From Gymnothorax reevesii (lineage: Eukaryota; Chordata; Actinopteri; Anguilliformes; Muraenidae), in NCBI GenBank assembly GCA_029721435.1, contig CM056583.1, forward strand, positions 70,364,120 through 70,428,119: a DNA stretch of 64,000 bases, in the 5' to 3' direction. The notes beneath the pieces were generated by a model, which worked only from the letters and a program-made list of their open reading frames with translations, was not told the origin of the DNA and ran no database searches. Below are positions 36,500 to 49,413 of this stretch, in pieces (within the stretch, counting starts at the first letter, position 1; each line of letters starts with the position of its first letter). Position numbers and translations under genes: made by a program.

Positions 36500-38215
36500 T
36501 TGTGTGACAGTGCGTACAGGAATCACAAGCGAGAGCAGGAAATCCAAAAATCGCATGCCTTTATTGATAGCAGGGTCAGGACCCGAAGACAATTGCCAAG
36601 CCAAAAAAAAAAACCAAAATCCAAAAACAAAGTCGACTAGACAGGCCGGGGTGTGAGAAAATATTAATCTATGTAACCCTAATAATCAATCAATGTAACC
36701 CTATTAATCAAGTTTCTTTAAATGCATGACTATTGAAATGTATTATCAATGTATTATCAGAATCAGTACCATAAGCATTATCATATTTAGCCATTTCCCA
36801 ATTGTTGTATTCATTATATATCTGATTACATTATTAATCAAGCATTATATATCCAAATGTATTAATAATCAAACTTCAACTGATATTAACTGAAACGTAT
36901 TAATCTAAGACAAAATGAATCTGAGTGTATGGTGCTGGTTTTCTGAGTATTATTCCAAGGGACTCTCTGTACCTCATACTGAAAGAATGCAGGAAACCTA
37001 ATTAGTAAAAGGGGTTCGTAGTTTACTTTTAGACTATTTGTGCCTTTAGAAAAACCCAGCTGCGCCGTTAATCTATTGGCCAAGTCCAAAATAGAACTAG
37101 AGCGAACCCTCCGTCTCAGCCTTAACTCTTACAGGAGGACAGACGTCAAGGACCAGAAATGAGTTGTGTTCCTGAGTAGAATGTCTTTTGATGCTTGGAA
37201 CAAACAAGCTGTTATTGGGACTTTGGTCAAGTAGAGTTCATGCACATCAATTAATTGAGAAAGAACACAGCTGGAAACCATTATGAGGGGGACAAAGGGA
37301 AAATGGGCTATAAGAAGAGGAACATGGAAGGACTTCGCGGCATTCGACCGCCATCCTTCGATTGCCCTCTGATTGGGAGTCATCAGAGTATCTACGGATG
37401 CTGCGGAAGCCCTCTCTGCTCTACTTTGACCTCTCACGGAGGAACAGTCGACTGTATCGTCTGATGGTTTGATTATTACTGTCTTTGATGTTTCTTGCCT
37501 TTATTTAATTACATGTATATGATATCTCTTGTTTATGTATTAACTTACTTTCTGATTAAATGATGAAAATATAATCGCAAATATTAAAGGTGTTTTGGGT
37601 CATTTAAGGTCAAACCAATTACGAATACCTCAACACGGGTCTGAACCAGAAAAGCAGAGGTGCGACGGTACATGGACAGTAGGCAAAAAAAAAATAGACG
37701 AAAGTAGACGAAATCCAAAGCAGAGGGTCATACTCAGGGCATCCAAACACAGAAGACGTGGTCGTACAGAAATGGGTCAAAAATCCAGATCCAGACAAAA
37801 ACAAGAACAGAAGGGCTATGGCAAAAATCGAGGTCGGACGAAGAGGGACAAATCGATTGGCATACGAGGAGCTCTGCACAATGAAATATTGATTAACGTT
37901 CTGACAACGGCTGAACAGCAGTGAGGACTCTAAATAGACAGAAGGGAAGTCACATGCTATGCAGGGAACAGGTGAATTGGATAAGACTAATTACAGAGGT
38001 AAGCACACATGGGGAAGCCCTAAACCACAACAATTGGCAAAAGCCAAGACACGGCCGGGATCAACGCAGACAACCTATGACAGATAAACAGCTCCGGTCA
38101 AGGAGTTCTAAGTGCACAGACAATGAGTGCAGGAAAGCAATTAAGCACGGGAGATCTCATAGAAACGTAAGGAGAGACAGGGAAAGCAAAGCAAGGGGCA
38201 GAGACTAGAACAGGT
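36500..38215. repeat. dispersed repeat split by an LTR insertion
   Basis: The flanks 36500-36651 and 37636-38215 are purine-rich DNA in a style I know from a high-copy fish repeat (strings of aaaacaaag-, cagag- and gtcag-type words). Two open frames on the plus strand in the right flank (109 and 95 codons) are very Lys/Arg-rich and look like composition artefacts. The family is not identified. Confidence 0.4.
36652..37635 (+). mobile_element. probable solo LTR (984 bp)
   Basis: It begins TGTGAGAAAA and ends CAACA, with TG...CA ends. The 5 bp before (cgggg) and after (cgggt) agree at 4 of 5, as a worn target duplication. A TATA-like gctataagaa lies near 37308-37317 and gattaaat near 37554, in LTR order. 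No gag, pol or env coding is present, so it is at most a solo LTR of a retroelement of undetermined class. Confidence 0.5.
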
Positions 38216-38578
38216 CGATTGCTGAGATTGAATGAGTAATAATTAGTAGAAGTGCAGCTTTACAAATTAACCAAAGTGCACATTAGTAAGTTATTAATAT
38301 ATACACACATGGATTAGTAGACTATGATGCAATATAAATGATAGTATTATCAGTAATGTAGAAATGCAAGGCGAAGGAAGTAAACGAGAATTGAAGTAAT
38401 AATATGAAACACCAGAAACCACCGGTGAGAGGACTGGGAGACGGACTGAACCAACTAGATCACAAGACAGGGGAGACAAGTGCAACAAAACTTAAAATGG
38501 TATGAACTGAAAACTGAAGAATACAATAACCAAAAAGAATAAAAGACATAATCATGAACATTTTGAATTCAAATGTAA

Positions 38579-39040
38579 TGTGAAAAAATGCCACTTGATG
38601 GCAGTATTGACTTTTTTGTTAAGCCCAGTCTGAAGCTAGGTTTGGGCATGTCCTGGGCATGTCTGAGAGGGGAAAGTCCCAGAGAATAAAAAGAGTCTAA
38701 AAGGTGGAAGGGGGCTGCAAAAGAGTATATAAGGAGAAAAATTGAGAGAGTAAAGTAGTAGAAGAAATTACAAGGAGAAGGATATATTGACCAGACCTGT
38801 CACTCTTTTCAAGACCTGTGAAGCTTTTAGTGGATTTTTGCCTGTGTTGGAGCATTTCCCTGTCCCAGGACATCACCAAGCAGCCCCATCTCAAGGGACT
38901 GTGAATATTTTTTTTCTTGTATATTATCAATCTTGGTCAGTAGTTTTTGTAGATTGTAGGTTAGTTGTCTTTGTTTCATTAAATCTGTTTAAGTTTTAAA
39001 ATTTTGTCTGTCATCCGTTGCTGTCTTATATGTCATAACA
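38579..39040 (+). mobile_element. possible second LTR (462 bp)
   Basis: It begins TGTGAAAAAATGCC and ends TGTCATAACA. It has a tatataagg TATA-like box near 38725 and a cattaaatc signal near 38978. No matching internal coding or target duplication was found. It is not similar to the preceding LTR, so it would be a different family. Confidence 0.4.
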
Positions 39041-41079
39041 AATTGAGGCCGTAACACAAAACACAGAACCATGAGACTTTGCTCGAAAAATAGAGCAAGA
39101 AGCGGATGATTGTAACCTGTGAACAATCCCCAGCTTGCTTAACTTCCATGGCACTTAAAAACTGTAGATGCAGTTCTTCTGCAAAGCATTAGTCCAACCA
39201 CTTTAGAAAAAACTGTATTTTTGCAATCACCTCTCTTGGACCTGACTAAGGTCTTAAATGGTTTTCAAAGTTTGCCAAACAAACATCAAACTTCATAGTA
39301 ACAGATCAATAGCTAGAAAAAAATAGGAGTCATTCAAAAGAGAAACAAATACTATATATCAGCATATCTGCTATAATACAATGGAATTAATTTCTCTGTT
39401 CTTGTTTGCAAAATACTGGTAATTGCATTTTTTCAGAAGGTAGACAGACCTTAGACGGAAAGAAAACGATCAGTTCTCATAATCAGCATGTCAGATGCTT
39501 GCCAAATTGACTACTTCTGATCACACTTCAGCTGTAAGCTGTGTACATACAAAAGCTGGGGCAGAGGGGACCCATTCTGACAGACATGGGGCTCAATTCA
39601 AGCATTGACAGAAAATCAGTTTCACAAACTTCACTGACATAAAGTGCAGTCAGACAATCCCATTTATCGCCCATTGCCAAGAATTCAGCATGGAGTCGAA
39701 TAGCGGAATCAGAGTTGTTTTCAGATGGAGGGTTGAGAACAAAGTGGACAAAGTGATCAATGATCAGAGAGGACCATTAATCAAGGACAATCAGGCAGCT
39801 GTAACCAAATATTAATCATACCCAGAGGGCTAAACAATACTTGTAAGGCAGATGACAAAGAGAAATCAGAGCCAAAAATCACTAGGATACAAAGGCTTGT
39901 AAGTAAGCGGCAAAATACACAGAGACAGACTAGGAAAGAAATAAAATAAACTGGGAATTTATAAAGCTAAAGTGTTATCAGGTAGAGCTCAAAAAAAGGT
40001 GCAGAGAGGACAGTGAAGTGACAATGGGCGTCGTTACAAACGAGGCAATGAACCAAGAAACACACTGTGGGAAGGGGTAGTGGGGAGTGTGAATGAAAAC
40101 GGACACGTGGAACTGATAATGAAACTGACATAATCAAAACAATGGCAATCAAATACAGAAAACTAGAAATAAAAATATGAAATAAAACAAACAGATCACA
40201 GAACACTGACACATTCCTGCACATGTTCAGAGAGAGCTAGCCGCAGGCATCCAAGGCAGATGTTACTCATGCTAAATTGAAGCTAATTATGTGCCACCCC
40301 TGCCCCCAGTTGGCACTGACACTAATGAGACAGGATCTGAAACTCACCTGCCGCGAAATGTACCTTTACCAAGTGTTACCAACTGAACTACCCAACTGCT
40401 CTTACACAACGGTATATATACTTTTTTTTCTTTAATCACATTGTCCAAATGAAAATTTTACTGCAACAGTTTCTTTTTCTTTCACTTCTCTTTCCAAACA
40501 TTCCACATTTTAGATGGATGTGTTAAACTCACGGAAAAATAAATTCCAATTTTTTTTTTTTAAGTAGACAAGTTCTTTATGTGATACGGAAATCATTGAC
40601 TCCATGCACTCCAATGAAATAATTCTGCTTTAGTGTCACTGAAGGCCTGACAGGTCACTCACAGGACCTTGCTGAGTGAAATTCACCTTTGACTCATGTC
40701 TAAGCAAGCCTGCTTAGAGAAGTGGGGTGTAATAAGGAGAGAAACTTAGCATTGCATCCTTTGGAGGAGAGGACATGCCTTGTCTGAAATCTGAATTGTC
40801 AGTGGGCTTTGCAAGGCTCATGATATGGACTTTCCAAACAGGAGAGAAAAAGATGGATAATGCTTCAGGCCAAGCAGAAAAGGGGAAAACTGTTCCTAAC
40901 ACAACACATCACAACACATGCAGATATGACGCAATCATACTGCAAAATAAATTCAGGCACCACACTCCCACCTCTTGACAAGTGATAGCTAGTTTTGTGT
41001 TCTGCTCTGAGTTAAAAATTCATAATTACGTAGCAGAGAACCAAGATAAAGACCTAATATATTGATTTCCGGCAGCCCC

Positions 41080-41080
<1 letters not shown>
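39041..41080. other. gene-free stretch
   Basis: Only short overlapping frames (up to 85 codons) and homopolymer runs. No repeat family recognised. Confidence 0.6.

Positions 41081-41111
<31 letters not shown>
41081..41111. repeat. (AC)15 microsatellite
   Basis: Perfect AC run. Confidence 0.98.
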
Positions 41112-41113
<2 letters not shown>

Positions 41114-41201
41114 GAAAGGGCAGTTCCTAGCCAAATGTTCACAGGAGTCATTTTGGCATAAACACAGCAATCACCAAAATGATACTCAACTTGAGTTTAT
41201 A

Positions 41202-41454
41202 GTAAATGGACTGCATTTATATAGCGCTTTCTAGTCACATGACATGACCGCAAAGCGCTTTACCGTTATGCTTCACATTCACCCTGATGGCGGAGGCTGC
41301 CATGCAAGGCGCCACCCTGCACATTAGGAGCGGTGTGGGGTTCAGTGACCTGCTCAAGGACACTTTGACACATTCTCTGGAGGAGCCGGGGATCAAATCA
41401 GGAACCGTCTGATTCCTAGCCCGCCTGCTCTACCTCCTGAGCCATGCCGCTCCA
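41202..41454 (-). mobile_element. tRNA-derived SINE, copy 1
   Basis: Read on the minus strand it starts with an A-box-like TGGCTCAGGAGG and a B-box-like segment (gatttgatccccgg). It ends in the distinctive gcgcta-tataaatgcagtccattta tail. The plus-strand words agcgctttctagtcacatga and caaagcgcttta are shared with copy 2 about 3.1 kb away. This repeat type is widespread in fish. Confidence 0.8.
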
Positions 41455-43398
41455 TGGCTCTGTTCTCTATATCCTGTGGAATAATAATTAAAAAAAAAAA
41501 AAAAACACTTCCAAAATATAAACATTTCAATTTGAAAAATAAAACACTGCATATCATCACCTCTTATGCATGACTGAGTGTGATAATAGACAACGAAGAA
41601 GGTATGTACAAATACAGAATACTGAGCTGCATGTCGTCTCCAACATACCTCCAGCCTACAGTTGTGACACAGTGACACAGTCTGTAATTCTGCTGTACTC
41701 AGAGAAATTTCAACTGATAATTCTCCGCATAAATATTTGTTTTATGGTTTTTGTCACTCTTTGTTTCATGTTCCTCCCATATTATTTGCTGCTTATACTG
41801 TAGGTGGTTATTTGGAGTATATCTGAGAGGATCTGATTTCAATTCCTATAGACCTGGTGCATGCTTTTCATCATACAAGGGCCCAGCTTATACGCCAGCT
41901 TCAGATGGCTCTGTTTGCCAAAGATAGCAACAGCACTTGTAAAGATTGATGCTTCGTGTATGATATCACAAAGTTCATACTCCTCATTATAGGTGAGGAA
42001 TGTGATAAGGGAACCTCGTTCTTTGTTCGCATTGCACAATGGTGAGTATGAAACCGCGTATATTGATCACACGATTGCAAGTTGGGAAAGAGAGAAATCA
42101 GTGATCTACCCAGTTTTGTCTGGATCATATCTTGTTCAAATATCTGAGTGCCTTCCTCCCACTGGGATACCAGCCTACATACTCTGTCATGTTGGCTCTC
42201 TCCACCTGCCCCCCTCTGAGAGGCAAAATAAAAAATTGAATTTAAAAAAATAATAATTTTAATATTTTTACTTACACAGCAAAATAATCAAGCAGCAGAA
42301 CATTGTTTTGTTCCAGAAACTTTTTTTTCAGGAAAATGTTGAACAAATCTCACTTTCCCACCCTACCTCTACTCTTTTCAAAACTCTCATACACCCCCTC
42401 ACAGCTGTTGTGAAATTGGGTATACCCGGGGAAAGTCACAGCGCCTCTTAATTCTCATTTAATTAAGTCCATGTCGACAAGTTGGAGCTGTACAGCAGGA
42501 TTTTATTAAATGCAATCAGGAACCTGGCAGCCCAAGTGCAGAATCCCTTGGCTTGATATACCCCACTGGGACGAACTCCCTGCCAAAAAACCCAATTCTT
42601 TCTCATAGACAACCTCGCTCTGGTACTAAAATTGAGCTTTGAAGCTGCAATGATTGACAGCACTCACCAGCAATTCCCCAACAAAAGAACCAAAAACTGA
42701 GGGCGGCATGAAATGAACTGAGCATTGGGCTCTGTCCACCAAAAGAGACACTCAGCATCAGAACTCAGAGGCTATCCCAGATGTTCCTGGGTTCCACTTG
42801 ATAAGGAACCAAACCAGGAATTCCAAGAAAAACAGATGCCTCTACCGGGCAAGTCAGGTTTACTGGTTCTATTATGTCAGCAGAGATGCTGCTTTGTTGA
42901 ATCCCACACAGCATACCATTTCACACAAGTTGCCATACTGTAAAATGCTGCATAATTTTGCCAGTTAAGTTTCATGCGTGAATGAAAACACAGGAATTAA
43001 GAGACTCCAGTTTGTCAGCTGCAGATTCATCTTGGTCTTGGTCTTAGTTGAGGTTATATTGAAGAACCTCCATTAAAAATAGTATTTGGCTTTACATGTG
43101 TCCATGAAACAAAGTCTTAAGTAGGATTTAAGCTCTATCTAAATGCCTCAAGCCAGAAATCATAGCATCTCCCTGCCCCCTCAAAAAAAGTATGTAAGAG
43201 GATATTTTGTACAGTGTAATACAGCCACCATCACACATTAATGTCATTTAGGTAAATAACAGCTTGTGTGAATGCTTTTCATCAGATAAAAAAAGAAAGA
43301 AACAGCTTGTTTGAACAGCAGATGCTAATGCTGCTATTGCAGAAATGTATTAAACATGAAAGAGACCGTGGGTGCTTTCCACGTTTATGTTATGCATA

Positions 43399-44145
43399 CA
43401 GTACTGAGAAAATGTATTTGCCCTCTTTCCAATTTCTGCTAGTTTGGCATGTTTGTCCAGTTTAATTGTTTCAGATCTAAACTATTATCTCATTTATTTA
43501 AAAAAAGTTATCTAACACCAACTGGTCATGTGTGAAAAAGTAATTGTCCGCTTACTTACTCATTCAGCTAATTTGCCTAATTTAAGTGGTAATTGTGAAA
43601 AATTAGAGACATCAACACTTGATCACTGCCAATCCTATTGAATGTAACCATCACTTAAATCAAACCTCTCTCATGTGAAATAGGCTGAAAGGGCTTGCCA
43701 TGTGCCATTTGAAAAAGAGATTCTGGAGGAAATGTGAATGGCAGATTGAAATACATCAGTCTAGACAGGATTAAAAAGCCATTTTTTAGACTTCAGTGAC
43801 CACAATGAGTGCCATTATCTCCAAAGGTAGAAAACTTGGAATCCTGGTGAATCTACCCAGGGGCAGCTGGCTGACCAAAGTCCGTCCAAGAGCACATCAA
43901 TGACTCATCCTGGAGCATGCCAAAGAACCTATACAAAGATCTAAGAAACTGATGATCTCCCTTGGCTCAGAAAAGGTCAGCGTCCATAATTCCACCATAA
44001 CAAAAAGAAAATGGTATCCTTGAGAAAGTAGCTGATCAAAAAGCATCACTAATCAAGAAGAACACAAAGGTTTGTGTCACATTTATTAGAATACACCTTG
44101 GTGGTATATTGAGAGTAATGTTCTGGCACTGATGAAACAAAAGCA
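43399..44145 (+). mobile_element. Tc1-like fossil, fourth lineage, right end missing
   Basis: The left end starts cagtactgagaaaatgta after TA, matching a fish Tc1 family with 'tatttgccccc' ends. Internal stretches resembling the transposase start region and gtcagcgtccataattccac lie in order, followed by a worn core block (ttctggcactgatgaaacaaaag). All frames are broken. I find no right terminus. Confidence 0.65.
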
Positions 44146-44309
44146 GGCAATTGCCAATTTAATTGAGAATTGATGATGAACTAAATCAGCCAGGAATTCC
44201 TATCTATCTGCCGATGCTCAATAGCTCTTATTTCTTTGGTCCAGAAAAACCCTGCCATAGTAATTTCTAGGGAGTGTATACATGTAGGCCTATATGAAAT
44301 CATTACTCG

Positions 44310-44560
44310 GTAAATGGACTGCATTCATATAGTGTTTTCTAGTCACATGACATGACCCCAAAGCGCTTTATAAATTAGCCTCTCATTCACCCTGATGGCA
44401 GAGGCTGCCATGCAAAGCACAAACCTGCACATCAGGAGCAGGGTGAGGTTCAGTGTCCTGCTCAAGCATACTACGACACGTTCTCTGGAGGAGCCGGGGG
44501 TCGAACCAGGAACCTTGAGCCTAGACCACCTGCTCTACCCCCTGAGACATGTGACCCCTT
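44310..44560 (-). mobile_element. tRNA-derived SINE, copy 2
   Basis: Same family and orientation as the copy at 41202. The B box is better kept here: the minus strand reads GGTTCGACCCC at 44507-44497. Divergence between the two copies suggests old insertions. Confidence 0.8.
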
Positions 44561-45071
44561 GTTCCTTGCATGCTGCAATTAACATTAAATCATTCATCCA
44601 CTGCCATTGTCAGAAACATTCCAGTTTGCAACATTTCCTGTCAAAATAGCAAACTAAAATCTAAGGAATTTGTTTATAATTACATAACATTATGTGCTGC
44701 CATCAACATTTCTGCCCATTATAGGCAAAGGAAAAATCTACCAGACTTAATAGCTACACCAAAACTTTTGATTTTTGGGAGGTGGAAGTGTTTAAGACAA
44801 TAGATGACCAAGAGAAATTTGATGATTATTGGATGCTGTTTTGGAACATTAAGCCACATTAGGCTTTTTCCTTATAGGCTAATAGGCGTAAATGGAAATG
44901 CTTAGAGGTATACTGAGTGGACCCTGCCATCTCCCTGAATTTTCTTATTTTCCCCCTACAGAAAATCTCCGGACATCAGCCTTTAGGCAGTGGATATGAA
45001 GCCCCCAACCAGTAACAGCATCCAGGGTATGAGAACAGAACATAACACAGCATACCACCATAGCACATCAA

Positions 45072-45246
45072 GGGCCTGATTTACTAAGACCTTTAGCACA
45101 TGCTAAATCTTTTTGCCCGTGCATAAACAATAACATTGCCCATGACTGGCCAGGGTACTTGCCTTGCACCAATCAGTGGCAAGGTTTCTGGTTTTGCAAT
45201 GGCAAAAAGATTTTGCAGGTGCTAAAGGTCTTGGTAAATCTGGCCC
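45072..45246. mobile_element. palindromic MITE (175 bp)
   Basis: Inverted ends GGGCCWGATTTACYAAGACC run inward through tttagca and aatctttttgc, about 45 bp per arm. The clear target duplication expected of a recent insertion is absent. The superfamily is undetermined. Confidence 0.75.
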
Positions 45247-45250
45247 CTGG

Positions 45251-45316
45251 AGTCATTGAGCCAGGGAGGAGGGGCCAACCCAGAGTCATTGACCAGGGAA
45301 GGTGGCGCCAACGTTA
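45251..45316. repeat. 33 bp tandem duplication
   Basis: Two consecutive units starting agtcattga, each with ccaggga and gccaac in the same places, 33 bp apart. They directly follow the palindromic MITE. Confidence 0.7.
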
Positions 45317-48300
45317 TGATCACAAATTGCAACCGAAAAATCCTTCTCAGTATACCTTTAATGTGAGAAAAGGACCACGGGGCTACTATTATTGCAGTTC
45401 AGGATTTTGGTATTCATTTTTCTTTAACAAGTGGACATGTTTCAGATGAGATGTCTGAGAAATCAATGATCACTGTTTTGGGACATTAAGCCACATTTGA
45501 ACTTTTTTCTATGTAAAATTTTTTAAATATTCCGCTTCAACTGCACAATTTATCGGGGTTGGGTAGAACAGATCATGCTGTTGTTACCTTCTGTTTAGAC
45601 CTCAGTGGAACAAACCATCATTACATAATGGCCTTATTAAACAAATTATATTTCTCATAATATTGATAACATCTTGTTCAGCACAACAGAGTCAAGTATG
45701 TGCTGTAGCCTATGACCATATCTGTCAATCATCTTCTTATTCAGCGCAACGGCTGTACAATCACATTGGATTATTTGGTGCCAAATTGGATATCACATTG
45801 GATAATTTGCTGTTACCATCTGTCTAGTCCGCAAGGCAATGAACAAATTTCATCCAGGCCTCATTAACAGGTTACTCAAAATGCATGCAGACTTAGCTGC
45901 AATAACTTGGCTTGCTGTGCTTTTTCAAGTGTTGTCAATGCTAATAATTTGAAATGTCTTGGTATTCGCTCATCTAGACTGCAATATAAGTCCAGAGTTT
46001 TCAATCCAACACAGGGTCTGCTACTTTATTACAAGCGTACACTAAAATGATGATAACGAAATAGGCAAGCAAATATGAGCTATAATAACAGTCAGATGTT
46101 GGTAAGCTTCTCTTTGGTTTTTAAATAATAAACATACTTTTTAAACAGCAGGTGAAAGAGCCACCTATAAGCCCATTAAAATTCTGCCTGGAAAGTTTGA
46201 ATTATAAAAATGAATAAATATAAATGAAGGTAAATTAGAATACACAGTCATCTTGAAAAAATAAATAAAATTGCTCAGCCCGCACCTAACCTATACATTG
46301 ATTACTGTGCATGCCACGAATGTCTTCTCTTGGTAAAAATAAGAAGTGGCATGAAGTAGGGGTAGAGGCTATACTCTGAAATTTCTGTATTATTCGGCCA
46401 ATTACGAAAGGTTAATAATGTAATTCATATTTAAATGCAGCCTAGCCTTATAAAATTCAGGCAGTGTATAGGAAATATCCATTTACATGCCCGCAAACCC
46501 TCGCCCCCTATCCAATATAATAGCTCATTGTCATGGACAAGGGGGCTTGCAGATGAACATACGATGATGCAAGCCAAGTCAACTGCAGAACTTTTTGAAG
46601 GATATGAGTCCCATTACATCTGGTGTAAAGCTAGCATAGCATTCCACAATCAGAACATCAAACCAACAGTCAAATGTGGTAGTGTTACTGCAATAGTATA
46701 GCAGTTCTTTGCTGATTCAGAACCTTTCTGACTTGGCATAATTAAATTAAAGTGCCTAGCACTTAAAACCCTGAACAAGCTCCAATCATTAGTCCATAAT
46801 CAGCAACTCAAGCAAAATTGAATGAATCAGCACGGCAACAATCCAAAGCACAAGGGCAAGTTCAATTTTGAAAGCTAAAAAGATCAAAAATGATTATTTG
46901 TGCGGCCTAGCTGAAGTCCTGACTTTGTGCCCAATGTTATGGAAAATCAGTTCAGTCCACCTTTATAGTGGTCCCCACTGTATCTAACAACCTAGAGATA
47001 GCTAACTTTGAGAACCATCCCCCCTCCATCTAGCTGTTAGACCTGTCTTTTCCAATTAAACCTTTCAAATGCACTGTTTCCAAATTCCAGACTGGAATCA
47101 AATCCGAAACCTTCCTGGTGTGATCCAACAGTGCTAATATTTGCGACACCATACTCCTCAGTACACTGTGAAAAAAGACAATGAGCGAAGCCACATTTTT
47201 ATGGAAAGAAAAAGGAACTTATCTACTCGGTAAAAAAAAATACTATATAATAAAGCACAACCAACACTGAGGAGAATATGTTTACTGGAGCCCACTTTTC
47301 TTCCACAAATGTAGTTGCTAGTTATGCCTTATGTAATTATACAAGATGGTCAACAGAAGATATGACTTTGAACCAGAGGTCTTTGCTCTCAGCAGGCTAA
47401 GGCTATATGTGAGCAGCAGTCGGTCAATATGACTTGTGTAATAAGTAGACCTTACTGTCACCCTGGAGCCAGAACACACAATTGTATCCTGGCTGTCTGA
47501 AGTAAAACTGTGCTACTTTGGGGGATGGATGTATGGGACTTTCAGCTCATGCAAGAGAGCACGCGCCACCTGATGCACATTATTTGCTGTCTGTCTGTCT
47601 TTGGACAAGGACACTTTGTTAAAGTGTTAACGTACATGGAAACTCTGTTATAAACTGATTGTATTATTACAGTTAAAATCACTGGAAAAAGCTTCCATTT
47701 TCTAACAGTGTACATGGTTCATACAATATTAATGTAAATACCCACAAACTAAAGCTGGCAGTCTCAACTTCAACTAGGTATACATTGTTTTCAGATCAAA
47801 TTTGTTAAATTTTACAAGGCCAAAATGTTAAAAGTGTGTACAAGTCAAAATACTTACATAACTTCATGCCAACAAGTGTGCATATAGTACATAAATAACA
47901 TGGCCATGTTAACCTATGAGAAGGTGAAGGTAAAATGAATTTTAATCTGACAACCTCTGTGATTCCCCATCCTACATTTCATTGAGGACAAGGCTCTATT
48001 CCATTCTAGGTCTCCCCAAATTTTGAGGGAAAGGCAATGCAATATGTGCAATGTCAGGAGAACACTGGTATTTAAGAGGTGCACCAAGGAACCCTGAAAG
48101 ATGTTTTCAACAGAGAATTTACTCCGCAGCACCAACCCTCACTTCATATCCATCCCCCGAGTGGTTTCCCAGCCTCACCACCTCCATCCCAAACCCTTAT
48201 CTGGACTATTGAACAAATCCCAGCTCTTTCTCTCAGTCCTCTCCTCCAATGGGCTGTGCTTGCCCTAACTTTCACCCTGCTTTTTTGCCCATGGACACAT

Positions 48301-49409
48301 TGCTGAAAAGCAACCGGAGTACCAGCAAGAATAGGAGGAAAAAAAAAGTGAGCGGTCTCACTTCCATTGCTCTCTAAGCCAGTTTCCTTTCAAAACTGAA
48401 TTCTACAACTGGTCTGTGCACTGTAAGTTTTCCAAAGAGCACTCAGAATTGCTGCTAGAACTATGGGTGTTATCTTGCCTACTATAGACATATCTTTGAT
48501 ATGTTCATACTAAGAAAGATCAGAGGATTGTTGGCGAAGAGAACAATGCAGACATCGCTCCCCTCTCTTCCTGTATTGGGGTATTCAGAGGGAGATATTG
48601 CTCAATAGAAAGGCATGCAGTCTTGTATGGCTTCCAGCTGCGTAGGAACAGCCGGGCTCTGGACTCTTCCAGCTAGCAACAGATTCTCTGAGACTGCTTT
48701 CATGCACAAACAAGCCTCAGAGTGTACTGAGAAAGTGAATGGTCTTAATTCTAATTATGATAAAAGAAACACAAGTTTGAGGACGGTGGAATGGAAATGT
48801 TCTGTCTGTGCAAGTTTAGATTCATCTTTGGTTAACATGCACATGAACACTTTGAATAATTGAAGGGGACACTCCTGAATAAAAGGAAATAATTTCACCA
48901 CATGCAAAATGTGGCAATTTGAAAAATTATCCCTGATATCTTTCATTCCCTCTGAAACAATGAAAAAGACTGTTTTCATTTGATTGGCTGCACAAAAAAA
49001 AAGTCTATACTCATTTGAATCACTTTAATAATCTGCAGAAAAGCCATATTAAATGTAATCCCAAAGCTGTCATTTCACACTGTTAATACTCACAATGTCT
49101 GAAATGCTTGAAATAAAAAATTTTGCTCTGTACATTATAAAATTAGTGCTATAACATGGGATAGATGTGAATAACCAAATTATGGTTATTCAACATGCAT
49201 GTAATCTTACAGATCAATGAAAAATGATTAACAATAGGCTAATTATGTATAAATGATCCAAGAACATTTGCTTGGATTTATTTTCTTACTGCTTTTAGGG
49301 AATTTCAGGATTCCTTTGTATGTCAAATTTCTATAACATAGTGGCTAAAACAATGGTCTCTGGAACATGTATGGTGATATTGTCACTATTGGACATTGCA
49401 ATGTTTAAC
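45317..49409. other. gene-free stretch
   Basis: No frame above about 90 codons and no recognised repeat, apart from one word (tgttttgg.acattaagccacatt) seen at 44837-44860 and again at 45474-45497 as a direct repeat. Confidence 0.6.
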
Positions 49410-49413
49410 TCAA

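Noticed and set aside
37595..38208. Two Lys/Arg-rich plus-strand frames
   Set aside because: Purine-rich repeat DNA read as protein; no domain pattern.
38579..39040. Start of a full retroelement after the LTR-like segment
   Set aside because: The sequence downstream lacks a recognisable primer-binding site or gag/pol coding within the following kilobases.
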